Source: Paenibacillus lacisoli (lineage in GTDB: Bacteria; Bacillota; Bacilli; Paenibacillales; Paenibacillaceae). Taken from it: a stretch of 45,859 nucleotides of DNA. Below, one piece after another: positions 1-7,936 of the stretch; position 1 is the stretch's first letter; every line of letters begins with the position of its first letter. Below the pieces are notes generated by a model. It saw only the letters and a program-made list of their open reading frames with translations. It had not been told where the DNA came from and did not search any database. The stretch covers positions 1 through 45,859 of the forward strand of contig NZ_JAUQTB010000021.1 in the NCBI RefSeq assembly GCF_030580655.1, written 5' to 3'. The position numbers and the translations under genes are program-made.

Positions 1-24
1 ATATGTCTTCCGTATTTCGCCCAT
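1..24 (-). CDS. Transposase OrfA-like, N-terminal 8 codons only (partial)
   Basis: ATG at 22-24 on the minus strand follows GGAGGGG at ideal spacing, so this is almost certainly a real translation start. The visible residues are MGEIRKTY, which resemble the beginning of IS3-family OrfA helix-turn-helix proteins. Eight residues cannot prove the family, and the rest of the gene is outside the window. Confidence 0.4.
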
Positions 25-115
25 GAAAAATCCCCTCCAAGTAAACATTAGTGCGCTTTTTACACACTGTCTACTTAGAGGGGATAATATCATGTAGGGG
101 CGGTCTTTTTTTACA
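1..115 (-). mobile_element. Probable end of an insertion sequence (partial)
   Basis: A minus-strand start codon with a very strong ribosome binding site (GGAGGGG, 7 nt spacing) opens a reading frame that runs off the left edge. Upstream of it lie an imperfect inverted repeat (CCCCTCCAAGTA near 33-44 against TACTTAGAGGGG near 72-83) and a possible terminus ending in ACA at 113-115. Read on the minus strand this end starts TGTAAAAAAAGACCGCCCCT, which resembles IS3-family ends that begin with TG. Only the tip of the element is in the window, so family and boundary are inference. Confidence 0.35.
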
Positions 116-167
116 GGCTTAGAAGCAGCCATATGAGAACCAATTAAATCATTGCTGTCGAGGTCCC

Positions 168-749
168 TTAAGGATTACAAATTTCGTTCTTATAATAATC
201 TTTTTTTAGTATAGAATAGGCAGCCATATCCCTGAACTTTTCCTTAATTAAGTATTTTTCTTTTGAAACACCATCTAAACTCATTCCTATTTTTTGTAGA
301 ACTCGCTGTGATTGAACATTCTCAACTATACAAAGTGCTTCAATCCGATTAAGTTTCATATGTTCAAATCCGAAATCAATTACCTTTAAAGCAGCCTCAA
401 CAACTAGACCTCTGCCCCAATATTCTTTGGATAGTATGAAACCAATTTCAGCGCTGTGATGAGGTGTTGACCAAGCAACAAAGTCAATTGTGCCTATCAC
501 CTTACGGTTCTCTTTGTACTCTATGGCCCAAGGTGCTAATTTCCCTTGCCTGTACTGTTTAAATACAAAATTTAAAAATTCAAGTGTATCTTCAATTTTC
601 TTGTGAGTTTCCCAAGGCACATAGGTAGAAACTTCAGGCATTGATGAGTAATCAAACATATGCTGTGCATCATGAATTGTAAATTTTCTAAGCTTTAACC
701 TTGATGTTTCCAATGTGGGTAAATTACTAAATACGTCCTCCACGTTCAT
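168..749 (-). CDS. GNAT-family N-acetyltransferase (RimJ/RimL-like)
   Basis: This 193-residue protein has the RimJ-type opening LETSRLKLRKF and the acetyl-CoA pyrophosphate-binding loop region around EYWGRGLVVEA, followed by the conserved pattern IEALCIVENVQSQRVLQKIGM. It probably acetylates an N-terminal amino group or a small amine in the cytoplasm; the substrate cannot be told. An upstream in-frame ATG at 785 would add 12 residues, but ATG 749 has a G-rich ribosome binding site (GGGGGGA) about 6 nt ahead, so I chose it. The gene is clearly more AT-rich than its neighbours and sits beside the IS edge, which suggests recent acquisition. It stands alone, with an IS end downstream and msrAB upstream. 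Confidence 0.85.
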   Translation of the reverse strand: MNVEDVFSNLPTLETSRLKLRKFTIHDAQHMFDYSSMPEVSTYVPWETHKKIEDTLEFLNFVFKQYRQGKLAPWAIEYKENRKVIGTIDFVAWSTPHHSAEIGFILSKEYWGRGLVVEAALKVIDFGFEHMKLNRIEALCIVENVQSQRVLQKIGMSLDGVSKEKYLIKEKFRDMAAYSILKKDYYKNEICNP

Positions 750-887
750 TCCTGTATCCCCCCGCCAAAAGACCCTCCAACTCATTAGCTGAAGAACTAA
801 TTTTTTTTAATCTTATACTAAATTTATCACGAAAGGTTAATAGGTCCTTTAGAATGCGAATACTCACAATACTTTTGAAGGGATGTT

Positions 888-1811
888 TTACTTAAGTTCT
901 GGCACAAAACGCAGCGCTGCCGAGTTCACTTGGTAGTGCTGACCACCGGGCTGCGCTGTATCGAAGAACACATGCCCCAAATAAGCTCCGGACAACCGGC
1001 TGAAGATCGCCGTCCTTGTCAGACCGTTCCGCAGATCTGCCTTCTTCGTAATCAGCCCGTCGTGCAGCGGACGCCGGAAAGCAGGCAGACCTGTTCCGGC
1101 ATCAACCTGATCCCGGGTGCTGAACAGCGGATCCCCGCTGATTATATCAACATAAATCCCATCCTGATCATTGTTCCAGTATTCGTTAGCGAATGCCGGC
1201 TCGTCCATCTGTTCCTGGGTCACCTGCCACTGCAGCGGCGTCAACTGCCTCTGCAATTTCTGCCGGTCCTTTTTGCCCTTCCAGTGCCTTTCGGTAAAAT
1301 CTAACCTGCCTGATTCCTCCACATATTGGTTATAGTGATAGCGATGGGTTTTATAGTAGTTCTGATGCAGCTCTTCCGCCGGATAGAACGGACCTGCAGG
1401 AATAATTTCGGTTACCATCTTTTTTTTGAAACGTCCGCTGTCCTGCAGTTCACGCTTGGACGCTTCCGCTTCAGTACGCTGGACCTCATTATGAACATAT
1501 ATAGCGGTTCCATAAGAATAGCCCCGATCCATAAACTGCCCGCCTTCATCCGTCGGATCGATCAGCTGCCAGTAGATGTCGAGCAGACGCCGATAGGAGA
1601 AGATTCCCGGATCAAATTCAATCTGGACCGCTTCACGATGTCCTGTCGTTTCTGTCCCCACCTCTTCATAGGTAGGATTATCCGTATGTCCTCCGGTGTA
1701 CCCGGATACGATAGAACGAATTCCCGGCAGCTCATCAAACGGCTTCACCATGCACCAGAAGCAGCCGCCGGCAAAGGTCGCAAGCTCACTTCCTGTTTTC
1801 TGTTGTTCCAT
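888..1811 (-). CDS. msrA: Peptide methionine sulfoxide reductase MsrA fused to a degenerate MsrB domain
   Basis: Residues 10-165 are MsrA, which reduces methionine-S-sulfoxide in damaged proteins. The GGCFWC motif places the catalytic Cys at 17 and a second Cys at 20. Residues 185-307 align to MsrB (TPLQWQVTQ, EYWNNDQDGIYVDIISG, YLGHVF, NSAALRFVP) but lack the catalytic set. The Cys normally in (R/H)YCxNS is Gln294, the resolving Cys in CGWPSF is Thr240 and its Trp is Leu242. The first His of DSHLGH is Tyr277. The domain also stops soon after FVP, shorter than free MsrB. So MsrA should be active and MsrB probably is not. The start at 1811 has GGAGG nine nt ahead. The order MsrA-MsrB is as in known fusions. 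Confidence 0.93.
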   Translation of the reverse strand: MEQQKTGSELATFAGGCFWCMVKPFDELPGIRSIVSGYTGGHTDNPTYEEVGTETTGHREAVQIEFDPGIFSYRRLLDIYWQLIDPTDEGGQFMDRGYSYGTAIYVHNEVQRTEAEASKRELQDSGRFKKKMVTEIIPAGPFYPAEELHQNYYKTHRYHYNQYVEESGRLDFTERHWKGKKDRQKLQRQLTPLQWQVTQEQMDEPAFANEYWNNDQDGIYVDIISGDPLFSTRDQVDAGTGLPAFRRPLHDGLITKKADLRNGLTRTAIFSRLSGAYLGHVFFDTAQPGGQHYQVNSAALRFVPELK

Positions 1812-1967
1812 TCACCCTAACCTCCCGTCGTTGATTCTGTTTATAAACCCCATTAACCTTTCATGCTATGAACGTTCCAGCTCTTTTACATCCGCAACAC
1901 TTCATTGGTTTTTTTTCCATATAATGCTACAATTGTTTTATAAAATAGTTCAAGGGAGTGTGGAAAA

Positions 1968-2132
1968 ATGAACAAAGTACAGCTTCGTAATTTGTGGTTC
2001 TCGGCTGCTGCGGGTATTGGTATCGCTGCAGCTTCCGCAGCTATAGGTGACTGGCGTGTCGCTTTCATCGGCTATCCGCTTCTGTTCATTAACGTCTTCA
2101 CTTTTCACCTCAAACAGAAATCAGCTTCCTGA
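1968..2132 (+). CDS. Small two-segment membrane protein (54 aa)
   Basis: ATG at 1968 follows AGGGAGTG about 6-9 nt ahead. The product has two hydrophobic stretches, residues 9-27 (Ala/Gly/Ile-rich) and 31-47 (RVAFIGYPLLFINVFTF), with a short basic tail. A good factor-independent terminator starts 6 nt after the stop, which supports a real transcription unit. No family is recognised; residual alternatives are a small stress peptide or a toxin-like peptide, but no antitoxin partner is visible. The 156 bp upstream hold TATAAT-like boxes near 1919-1925 with no convincing -35. Confidence 0.6.
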   Translation: MNKVQLRNLWFSAAAGIGIAAASAAIGDWRVAFIGYPLLFINVFTFHLKQKSAS

Positions 2133-2137
2133 AGGAA

Positions 2138-2167
2138 GAGCGGTCCAATGCGGATCGCTCTTTTTTT
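2138..2167 (+). terminator. Rho-independent terminator of the small membrane protein gene
   Basis: A 9-bp stem (GAGCGGTCC with GGATCGCTC, one G-U pair) and a 5-nt loop are followed by seven T residues. Confidence 0.85.
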
Positions 2168-2300
2168 GTTCAATATTTGCTGCTGGGCACCCCGATGGAG
2201 CATTCCATGATGATCTGCTTCTTCGATTTGGCATGTCTGGATAAGTCCTCTTACTCCTGGGAAGCCTACTGGCAGTACCGGGACTTCACCGAAGGAGGAC

Positions 2301-2537
2301 ATGGCATTGACTGCAGCTTCGCGCGGGCTGCCGCATTCCTTTATCGTCGATGGACAGCTGATCGAACCAAGCCTCCGGCATTTAAATAAAGATCATCAGT
2401 GGGTGAATGAACTGTTGAAACAGCACGGGGTGAATCAAATCCGTGATATCGCTCTGGCACAGATCGACCAGAATGGGAAGCTTTATATCGAGAAGAACCC
2501 TAGCAGGGAATCAGACACTTCCTCAACACCGCATTGA
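2301..2537 (+). CDS. DUF421 (YetF-like) C-terminal domain fragment, 78 aa
   Basis: Residues 10-67 (from PHSFIVDGQLIEPSL through WVNELLKQHGVNQIRDI to AQIDQNGKLYIEKN) match the C-terminal cytoplasmic domain of YetF-type DUF421 membrane proteins. The transmembrane and first cytoplasmic parts are missing, and the DNA upstream shows no in-frame remnant of them. The motif AAGGAGGAC sits directly before ATG 2301, which is too close; TTG at 2307 would be better spaced. It may be a small free-standing domain or the tail of a gene lost by deletion. No obvious terminator follows, and gdh begins 88 bp later. Confidence 0.45.
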   Translation: MALTAASRGLPHSFIVDGQLIEPSLRHLNKDHQWVNELLKQHGVNQIRDIALAQIDQNGKLYIEKNPSRESDTSSTPH

Positions 2538-2624
2538 TATTTTCATCATTTTCATAGCAGAACACATTGGTTAATGTAACTTTGAACATATCGATCCGTC
2601 AGCATGTCAGGAGGAGGAAATCAG

Positions 2625-3410
2625 ATGTATACAGATCTGCAAGGTCAAACCGTCGTCATTACAGGTGCAGCTACCGGCCTGGGACAAGCGATGGCACTCC
2701 GTTTCGGACAGGAACAGGCCCATGTAGTGATCAACTACTACGGTGATGACCAGGACGTAGAGCCGCTCATCAAAGAAATTGAAGCCTGTGGAGGACAGGC
2801 CATCGGGGTACAAGGAGATGTTTCCAAGGAAGCGGATGTGAAAAAGCTCGTACAGGCCGCACATGAACACTTCGGCTCTCTTGATGTCATGATTAACAAT
2901 GCCGGTATTGAGAACGAGGTTCCTTCGGAAGACCTGAGCCTGGCAGACTGGAAGCGTGTCATTGACGTCAACTTGACCGGTGCGTTCCTTGGCTGCAGGG
3001 AGGCCGTTGATTACATGCTGGAGCATGAGATCAAGGGCAGGATTATCAACATCTCCAGCGTACATGAAATCATTCCATGGCCGCACTTCCTTCACTATGC
3101 CGCCAGTAAGGGTGGAGTCAAAATGATGACCGAGACGCTTGCTCTGGAGTTTGCACCAAAGAGAATCCGTGTGAACAGCATTGCGCCGGGAGCAATCAAT
3201 ACGCCTATTAATGCGGTCAAGTTTGCTGATTCCAAGCTTCGGGCCGGCGTAGAGGCCCTCGTTCCACTCGGTTATATCGGCAAGCCTGAAGAAATTGCAG
3301 CCGCCGCTGTATGGCTGGCTTCATCCGAGTCCAGCTACGTAACAGGCATTACCCTGTTTGCAGACGGAGGCATGACCAAATATCCATCCTTCCAGGGCGG
3401 ACGGGGTTAA
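2625..3410 (+). CDS. gdh: Glucose 1-dehydrogenase, SDR family
   Basis: This 261-residue protein oxidises beta-D-glucose to gluconolactone with NAD(P). It carries the nucleotide loop TGAATGLG (14-21), NNAG (91-94), and the catalytic Ser145, Tyr158 and Lys162 in YAASK. The C-terminal run TGITLFADGGMTKYPSFQGGRG ends like the Bacillus spore glucose dehydrogenases, which are also 261 residues. ATG 2625 has AGGAGGAGG eight nt ahead; an ATG at 2604 would place the ribosome site inside the gene and is rejected. It is a single-gene unit closed by a strong bidirectional terminator. Sporulation control is likely by family analogy but no promoter was recognised. Confidence 0.94.
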   Translation: MYTDLQGQTVVITGAATGLGQAMALRFGQEQAHVVINYYGDDQDVEPLIKEIEACGGQAIGVQGDVSKEADVKKLVQAAHEHFGSLDVMINNAGIENEVPSEDLSLADWKRVIDVNLTGAFLGCREAVDYMLEHEIKGRIINISSVHEIIPWPHFLHYAASKGGVKMMTETLALEFAPKRIRVNSIAPGAINTPINAVKFADSKLRAGVEALVPLGYIGKPEEIAAAAVWLASSESSYVTGITLFADGGMTKYPSFQGGRG

Positions 3411-3443
3411 TCTGCTTCAGCAAGTCCTGCTTACAAAACTCAA

Positions 3444-3483
3444 AGCCGCAGCCGCTGTATCTTTCCAGCGGCTGCGGCTTTTC
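3444..3483. terminator. Bidirectional terminator between gdh and the ROK regulator
   Basis: A perfect 14-bp stem (AGCCGCAGCCGCTG and its complement) with an 8-nt loop is flanked by a T run on the right and an A run on the left. It serves both convergent genes. Confidence 0.9.
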
Positions 3484-3489
3484 TCATCA

Positions 3490-4692
3490 TTATATAACCA
3501 TCTTCTTCAAAACAAGCACCGCTGCGCCCAGAGCGACAGCATGCTCCTGCAGGATCCCTTTGCTGAACTCCGGCTGGTATTCAGAGGCATAATAAATGTG
3601 CTTCTGCGCAGTGGCTGCAGCTGTATCGAAATAATGGTCGTCTGCATTGATCAACGCGCCGCCCAGAATTACCTTCTCAGGGTGCAGAATGTTAATCAGA
3701 TTACCTAAGCCGATCCCGAGATAGGTGGCAGATTGGGAGAACAGCTCCTTCATATGCGGACTGCCTTCATGCAGTGCCTTGACCAGCAGGGGAAAATGAA
3801 GAGCCTCCGGATCTGCGGCCCCTGTCTCCGCCAGCTCCATCCGCCCCATCTTCACTTGGGACCTGGCCTGCTGCTCCAGTGCCTGGACGGATGCAAAAGC
3901 CTCCAATGCGCCATAATTTCCCGTACCATTCAACCTGGGACCGTCAATCTGGATCACCATCTGACCAATGGAACCCTCGGTATCTACAGCCCCGTACACC
4001 AGCTGTCCACCGGACATCATCGCCGAACGAAGACCTGTGCCGACATGGACATACAGCATATGCTGAAGATTCTCCCCGCGATAAGCCCAGTGCTCACCGA
4101 CAAGGGCGGCATTGGCTCCGTTCTCCAGAAGGGCAGGAATTCCCGTTCTCTCCTCCATCCATTCGCACAGCGGGACATTCGACCAGCCTTCTGCAGGAAA
4201 ATAGAGCGGATTCAGAATCATACCGGTGTCCCGATTAAGCGGTCCAACAGCTCCGATACCGATCCCTGCAACGAGATCCCTCGGTATCCCCCGGATCTGC
4301 AGCATGTCGTCCATCTGTTCCTGCACATAGGCTGTCAGTCTGTTCGGCGTCATGGTCTCATCCATCGTCCACCGCTTATACTGTATCGCATTCATTCCCA
4401 AATCAAACAGACCGAGCGTAGAGTAAATCCGCGAGATTTCCAGACCGAATATGTATCGGTGAGCCGGGTTAATACGGTAAAGGATCGGCCTTCTACCGCC
4501 TGTCGACTGACCAAAGCCGGATTCCAGAATCCAGCCTTCTGTCGTAAGCTCTTCTAACAAGCGGGTCAAGCTGCTGCTCGTCAATGAGAACTCAGCCATC
4601 AGCTCTGCTTTGGAGATGTCATCCTTCTGGGCAATCCGCTCCACTACGGCCTTCTTTATCGATGCTGATGAACCATTCGTTGGTTTCCCCAT
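3490..4692 (-). CDS. ROK-family transcriptional regulator (NagC/XylR type)
   Basis: Residues 9-60 form a winged helix-turn-helix (AELMAEFSLTSSSLTRLLEEL) and residues 80-395 a ROK sugar-binding fold, the arrangement of NagC, Mlc and XylR. Key kinase residues are absent. The catalytic Asp of the ENDANAA motif is Gly192 (ENGANAA), the N-terminal phosphate loop GxDxGGT reads GLEISRI, and the zinc cysteines of CxCGxxGCxE are Asn255, Thr257 and Ala262. It is therefore a DNA-binding regulator and not a kinase, and probably binds no zinc. Its target is not evident: the convergent neighbour is gdh and the divergent neighbours are the chromate transporters. The start has GGAGCGAAG ahead. Confidence 0.88.
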   Translation of the reverse strand: MGKPTNGSSASIKKAVVERIAQKDDISKAELMAEFSLTSSSLTRLLEELTTEGWILESGFGQSTGGRRPILYRINPAHRYIFGLEISRIYSTLGLFDLGMNAIQYKRWTMDETMTPNRLTAYVQEQMDDMLQIRGIPRDLVAGIGIGAVGPLNRDTGMILNPLYFPAEGWSNVPLCEWMEERTGIPALLENGANAALVGEHWAYRGENLQHMLYVHVGTGLRSAMMSGGQLVYGAVDTEGSIGQMVIQIDGPRLNGTGNYGALEAFASVQALEQQARSQVKMGRMELAETGAADPEALHFPLLVKALHEGSPHMKELFSQSATYLGIGLGNLINILHPEKVILGGALINADDHYFDTAAATAQKHIYYASEYQPEFSKGILQEHAVALGAAVLVLKKMVI

Positions 4693-4926
4693 ATCTTCGC
4701 TCCGTTAATTCCTAGGATTATAGTAGGCAATAATTCATATTATAAGCGATAGGGACACCCCTGACTACCTGGATCGGTGAATTCAAAATAAAAAGTGAAA
4801 CGATAAATAATCCATACCAAGTTGATGTGATTAATGCCAAAAAGATAAAAAGTTACTCTTTATAAGCTCTATAAATAGATATAATAAAATTTTTTACCAC
4901 TTGTTAATTTCATTGTGGAATTAAGA

Positions 4927-4935
4927 TGGTATAAT
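4927..4935 (+). promoter_or_regulatory. Extended -10 promoter for the chromate transporter pair
   Basis: TGGTATAAT is a perfect extended -10 element about 30 nt upstream of the start codon at 4968. The best -35 at 16-bp spacing (TTTCAT) is poor, as is common for extended -10 promoters. Confidence 0.55.
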
Positions 4936-4967
4936 GAGGATAGATCAATCAACAAGAGGTGAACGTC

Positions 4968-5594
4968 GTGTCCGCATCATTCAGGCAGAATCTGTCGGTT
5001 CTGCTTCAACTATTCTGGCTTTTTCTCAAAATCGGTCCCTCCACATTTGGAGGCGGCTACGCCATGATTCCCGTGCTCGAAAAAGAAATTGTGGATAAAA
5101 GAAGATGGATCAGCCGTCAGGAAATGAGTGACCTCATGTCACTGGCCAGCTCTGCCCCTGGGGGTGTAGGTATTAACGCATCCGCCTGCCTGGGCTACCG
5201 GATGGGTAAAATTCCCGGCGCTTTTGTCGCCACGGTCGGCATCACTCTGCCGACGTTTTTGATTGTATTTGCGCTTAGTATGTTTTACAGTGCTTTTCAG
5301 GATGTGCCCAAAGTACAAGCAGCCTTCAAGGGCATCCACGGTGCTGTTATCGGACTGATCGCTGTTGCTGCGTACAGAATGGGCCGCAGTTCCATTTTTG
5401 ATCGCGCTACCGTCCTGATCGCCGCTTCCTCGCTCATCGTCCTTCTCCTAACTGGTTTGAATCCTTCGTTTATGATTTTGGCCGGTCTCGTTCTGGGCAT
5501 GGCGGTCATCTCGGCCAAGCGGCTGCTCGGTATGACGGTGGTTACGGAGAAGAAACCATCCGCCGAGCAGCCGGTGATCGAATATTACATCTGA
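4968..5594 (+). CDS. chrA: Chromate transporter, ChrA-type half (first of a pair)
   Basis: This 208-residue, multi-pass membrane protein has the chromate-ion transporter signature: FLKIGPSTFGGGYAMIP near the start and APGGVGINASACLGYRMG further in. Short ChrA proteins work as pairs of antiparallel halves, and the next gene is the partner half; together they would export chromate. The start is GTG 4968 with AGAGGTGA five nt ahead; an earlier GTG at 4959 overlaps that ribosome site. The C-terminal 20 residues are soluble. Chromate as the physiological substrate is inferred from the family. Confidence 0.88.
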   Translation: MSASFRQNLSVLLQLFWLFLKIGPSTFGGGYAMIPVLEKEIVDKRRWISRQEMSDLMSLASSAPGGVGINASACLGYRMGKIPGAFVATVGITLPTFLIVFALSMFYSAFQDVPKVQAAFKGIHGAVIGLIAVAAYRMGRSSIFDRATVLIAASSLIVLLLTGLNPSFMILAGLVLGMAVISAKRLLGMTVVTEKKPSAEQPVIEYYI

Positions 5595-5682
5595 ATATGC
5601 TGTATCCATTGTATAAATTTGCTGAAGAGGCAGACTGCCTCTCAGGGATTTACGCAGTATGCTGATTCTAGGAGTGTCTTAT

Positions 5683-6219
5683 ATGCTGTACTGGCAGTTG
5701 TTTATTTCTTTTCTCAAAATCGGATTTCTCTCCTTCGGAGGCGGTTATGCGGTCATTCCCATGGTCCAATTCGAGGTAGAGAAGCATGGTTGGCTGTCCG
5801 GCGGACTTTTCCGCCAGATTGTATCGGTGGCCGGCATGTCTCCCGGCCCGATTGCTTCCAACAGTGCTGCGCTGATCGGTTACCATACCGCTGGTATCGC
5901 TGGAGCTGTTATGGCTGCCGCTGGCATCCTCCTGCCTTCCCTGCTGATTGTGATCCTCATTGCTGCTTTTTTCTTCAGACTGAATTCCAACATCTGGGTC
6001 AGATCCTCCTTTTATGGACTCCGCCCTATCGTTACAGGCCTGATTGTATATGCAGCCATCCACTTTGGTTTCTCTAATTCTTCGGAAGCCATCTACCATT
6101 GGCCGGTTCTGGCTACCCTGCTGATCGGTGTACTGGCTTTCACAGCCATTACCCGTTATAAGATCCATCCCCTGGCCGTTATCCTCGGTTCAGCCTGTGC
6201 AGGCATTATCCTGTTCTAG
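5683..6219 (+). CDS. chrA: Chromate transporter, ChrA-type half (second of a pair)
   Basis: This 178-residue protein repeats the plan of the preceding gene (FLKIGFLSFGGGYAVIP, then SPGPIASNSAALIGYHTAG), with several hydrophobic segments to the C terminus. It lies 88 bp downstream on the same strand and is likely co-transcribed. ATG 5683 is preferred because TAGGAGTG lies seven nt ahead; the ATG at 5659 would put that site inside the gene. Its last 30 bp overlap the 3' end of the convergent flavoprotein gene, and no terminator is visible between them. Confidence 0.88.
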   Translation: MLYWQLFISFLKIGFLSFGGGYAVIPMVQFEVEKHGWLSGGLFRQIVSVAGMSPGPIASNSAALIGYHTAGIAGAVMAAAGILLPSLLIVILIAAFFFRLNSNIWVRSSFYGLRPIVTGLIVYAAIHFGFSNSSEAIYHWPVLATLLIGVLAFTAITRYKIHPLAVILGSACAGIILF

Positions 6220-7335
6220 CTTATTTGCCTCAGCAGCCGTCAAGGATGCCATGATACTCCGGCTCGTCTTCTTTAGTCCAAGAATGAATCGGAAGGTGGG
6301 ACCGTGGGAGTGAGAAGATAATGGGCCCGCAAAATACAATCCGCGCTGGCTTGATTCAAAGGCAGCATTCAGCCGCGGAAAGGAAGGGTATCCCTCTTCC
6401 CGCTCGATCCAGGACCGTACATCTTCTCCCAGAAAGGGAACCCGGTCCAGATTGATGCGGAACCCTGAGGCTGATATCACATGGTCAACCTCTCTTGTAG
6501 TTCCGTCTGATAATGTAAGGATCACCGTATCTTCAGATGCTTGGGCCCTGACTACCTGCACCCCTCCTGTCTCGGGGATCTTGCCCTCAACATAGGGCCT
6601 TAGGAAATGAGCCACACTGCCGGGGGACTGCCCCCATTCCTCCTGTTTCTGTGCCAAAGGCAGCTGATAGAAAACTTCCCCCATTTCACGGATCTCGATC
6701 TCTGCTTCCCGGCTTCCGGCATAATGGGCTGACGCCCTGCGGTACAGCAGCTCAACGCTGCTGCCTTCGTTATGTAATAATGCTGCAGCCTCCCATGCAC
6801 TCTGTCCGCTTCCAATGACAGCCACGCGCTGACCTGCATATTGTCCAAAATCTGTGTAGCCGAGCGTATGGGAGACCAGGCGGTCCGGCAGCCGGCGAAG
6901 CAAATCTGGAACATATTTGTAATGCTCTACACCGGTGGCAATGATCACATTACGTGAACTCAGCCTCTCTCCGGTCTCTGTCTCTATGAGATAGATATCA
7001 TTCCGCAAAGTCACGGACGTGACTAGCTCAGGCGTAAATTCCACTCCGGCTTCTCTGGCAAACCACATGGCATAATCGACAAAGATCGGACGCGGCAGCG
7101 GCGTAACGAGCTCCGTACCTGTCGCCTCGGCATAACGTTCAATGCTCAGCTCATCATGGGCATCAGCAAAACTGCAGAAGTCATGCGGTGTGCGGATGAA
7201 CATATTTTGCGGCATCTGATTTTTCCAGAAATCCATCGGGTAGCCAAGCAGTTTATAATTTAGCTTGTGGGCTGCCGCATGGGCTGCCAGCGATATTCCG
7301 TAAGGTCCTGCTCCTATAATAACAACGTCATACAT
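6190..7335 (-). CDS. NAD(P)/FAD-dependent oxidoreductase (flavin monooxygenase-like)
   Basis: The protein starts with the FAD-binding motif GAGPYG (residues 8-13) and has a second dinucleotide motif GSGQSA in mid-sequence after VAVI. The conserved FIRTPHDFCSF region resembles lysine/ornithine N-monooxygenases and other class B flavoproteins. The partner substrate is unknown. It lies 32 bp downstream of the ArsN1-type acetyltransferase on the same strand, so the two are probably one transcript, and both follow the MarR gene and arsRBC. Flavoprotein monooxygenases (ArsO and others) are known in arsenic islands; whether this one acts on arsenicals is inference. The ribosome site GGGGAGGAC precedes ATG 7335. 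Confidence 0.8.
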   Translation of the reverse strand: MYDVVIIGAGPYGISLAAHAAAHKLNYKLLGYPMDFWKNQMPQNMFIRTPHDFCSFADAHDELSIERYAEATGTELVTPLPRPIFVDYAMWFAREAGVEFTPELVTSVTLRNDIYLIETETGERLSSRNVIIATGVEHYKYVPDLLRRLPDRLVSHTLGYTDFGQYAGQRVAVIGSGQSAWEAAALLHNEGSSVELLYRRASAHYAGSREAEIEIREMGEVFYQLPLAQKQEEWGQSPGSVAHFLRPYVEGKIPETGGVQVVRAQASEDTVILTLSDGTTREVDHVISASGFRINLDRVPFLGEDVRSWIEREEGYPSFPRLNAAFESSQRGLYFAGPLSSHSHGPTFRFILGLKKTSRSIMASLTAAEANKLEQDNACTG

Positions 7336-7367
7336 GATGATGTCCTCCCCAGATGCAAATGTATTGG

Positions 7368-7856
7368 TTATAAAAGCTTCTCCATTGCCATCACGTCTAC
7401 AAAGCGCCCGTCCAGCACACCCTGATTTTCGAAAATTCCAACTTCACGGTAGCCGGATTTGCGGTACAGCTTCTGACCCGGCAGATTGGAAGGAAATGTG
7501 TACAATACGATTTTATAAAAGCCATTCTCTCTGCCCGCTCTGTCGATCGCCTGCAGCAGCTGTGTGCCGATACCGCGCCCGCGGTATTCCCGGTGAATGT
7601 ACACGGACAAATCCCCCACACCATCATAGGCGCAGCGATTGCTGTACGGATTAATGGCGGCCCAGCCTACTGCTTTCCCGTCCTCTTCGGCAACGAGGGC
7701 GGTGTAACGGCCTTGATGCTGATCAAACCAGCTGCTCATATAAGCCTCATTCTTCGGCTGGCTCTCCAATGTGGCAATGCGGTCCTCAATACCCTGATTA
7801 TAGATTTCGAGCAGACCGGGAAGATCAGTCTCCTGTGCTTGTCGGATTAACAGCAT
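7368..7856 (-). CDS. arsN1: ArsN1-type (phosphinothricin acetyltransferase-like) GNAT
   Basis: This 162-residue GNAT has the hallmarks of the ArsN1 family A group: IYNQGIEDRIATLES at 19-33, VGWAAINPYSNR, the acetyl-CoA loop YRGRGIGTQLL, and a C-terminal LDGRFVDVMAMEKLL. Known members acetylate the amino group of arsinothricin, as the related PAT/bar enzymes do for phosphinothricin, and so detoxify it. Its place beside arsRBC fits that role. The recognition is from memory of the family pattern, and a general PAT-like enzyme is the alternative. AGGAGGAGA lies about six nt before ATG 7856. A perfect 7-bp dyad lies just upstream and may be an operator. Confidence 0.78.
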   Translation of the reverse strand: MLLIRQAQETDLPGLLEIYNQGIEDRIATLESQPKNEAYMSSWFDQHQGRYTALVAEEDGKAVGWAAINPYSNRCAYDGVGDLSVYIHREYRGRGIGTQLLQAIDRAGRENGFYKIVLYTFPSNLPGQKLYRKSGYREVGIFENQGVLDGRFVDVMAMEKLL

Positions 7857-7876
7857 GCGTTCTCCTCCTTTGATTA

Positions 7877-7902
7877 AATCAATAATTGATTATTGCAACT
7901 AT
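7877..7902 (-). promoter_or_regulatory. Putative MarR operator upstream of arsN1
   Basis: A perfect palindrome AATCAAT-A-ATTGATT (7877-7891) is followed by TGCAACTAT (7894-7902). The same 26-nt stretch matches the MarR promoter region at 8406-8431 in 20 positions, including the shared TGCAACTAT. The -35 (TTGCAA, minus strand) is clear but the -10 is weak, so arsN1 may also depend on read-through from the MarR gene. Confidence 0.5.
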
Positions 7903-7910
7903 CGGTTTAA

Positions 7911-7936
7911 AAGCAGCCCCTCTCATAAAGGAGGGG
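7911..7936 (-). terminator. Weak terminator or attenuator overlapping the MarR stop codon
   Basis: On the minus strand CCCCTC and GAGGGG form a short stem that includes the end of the MarR gene, followed by CTGCTTTTA. The T run is short and offset, so read-through into arsN1 is likely. Confidence 0.4.
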
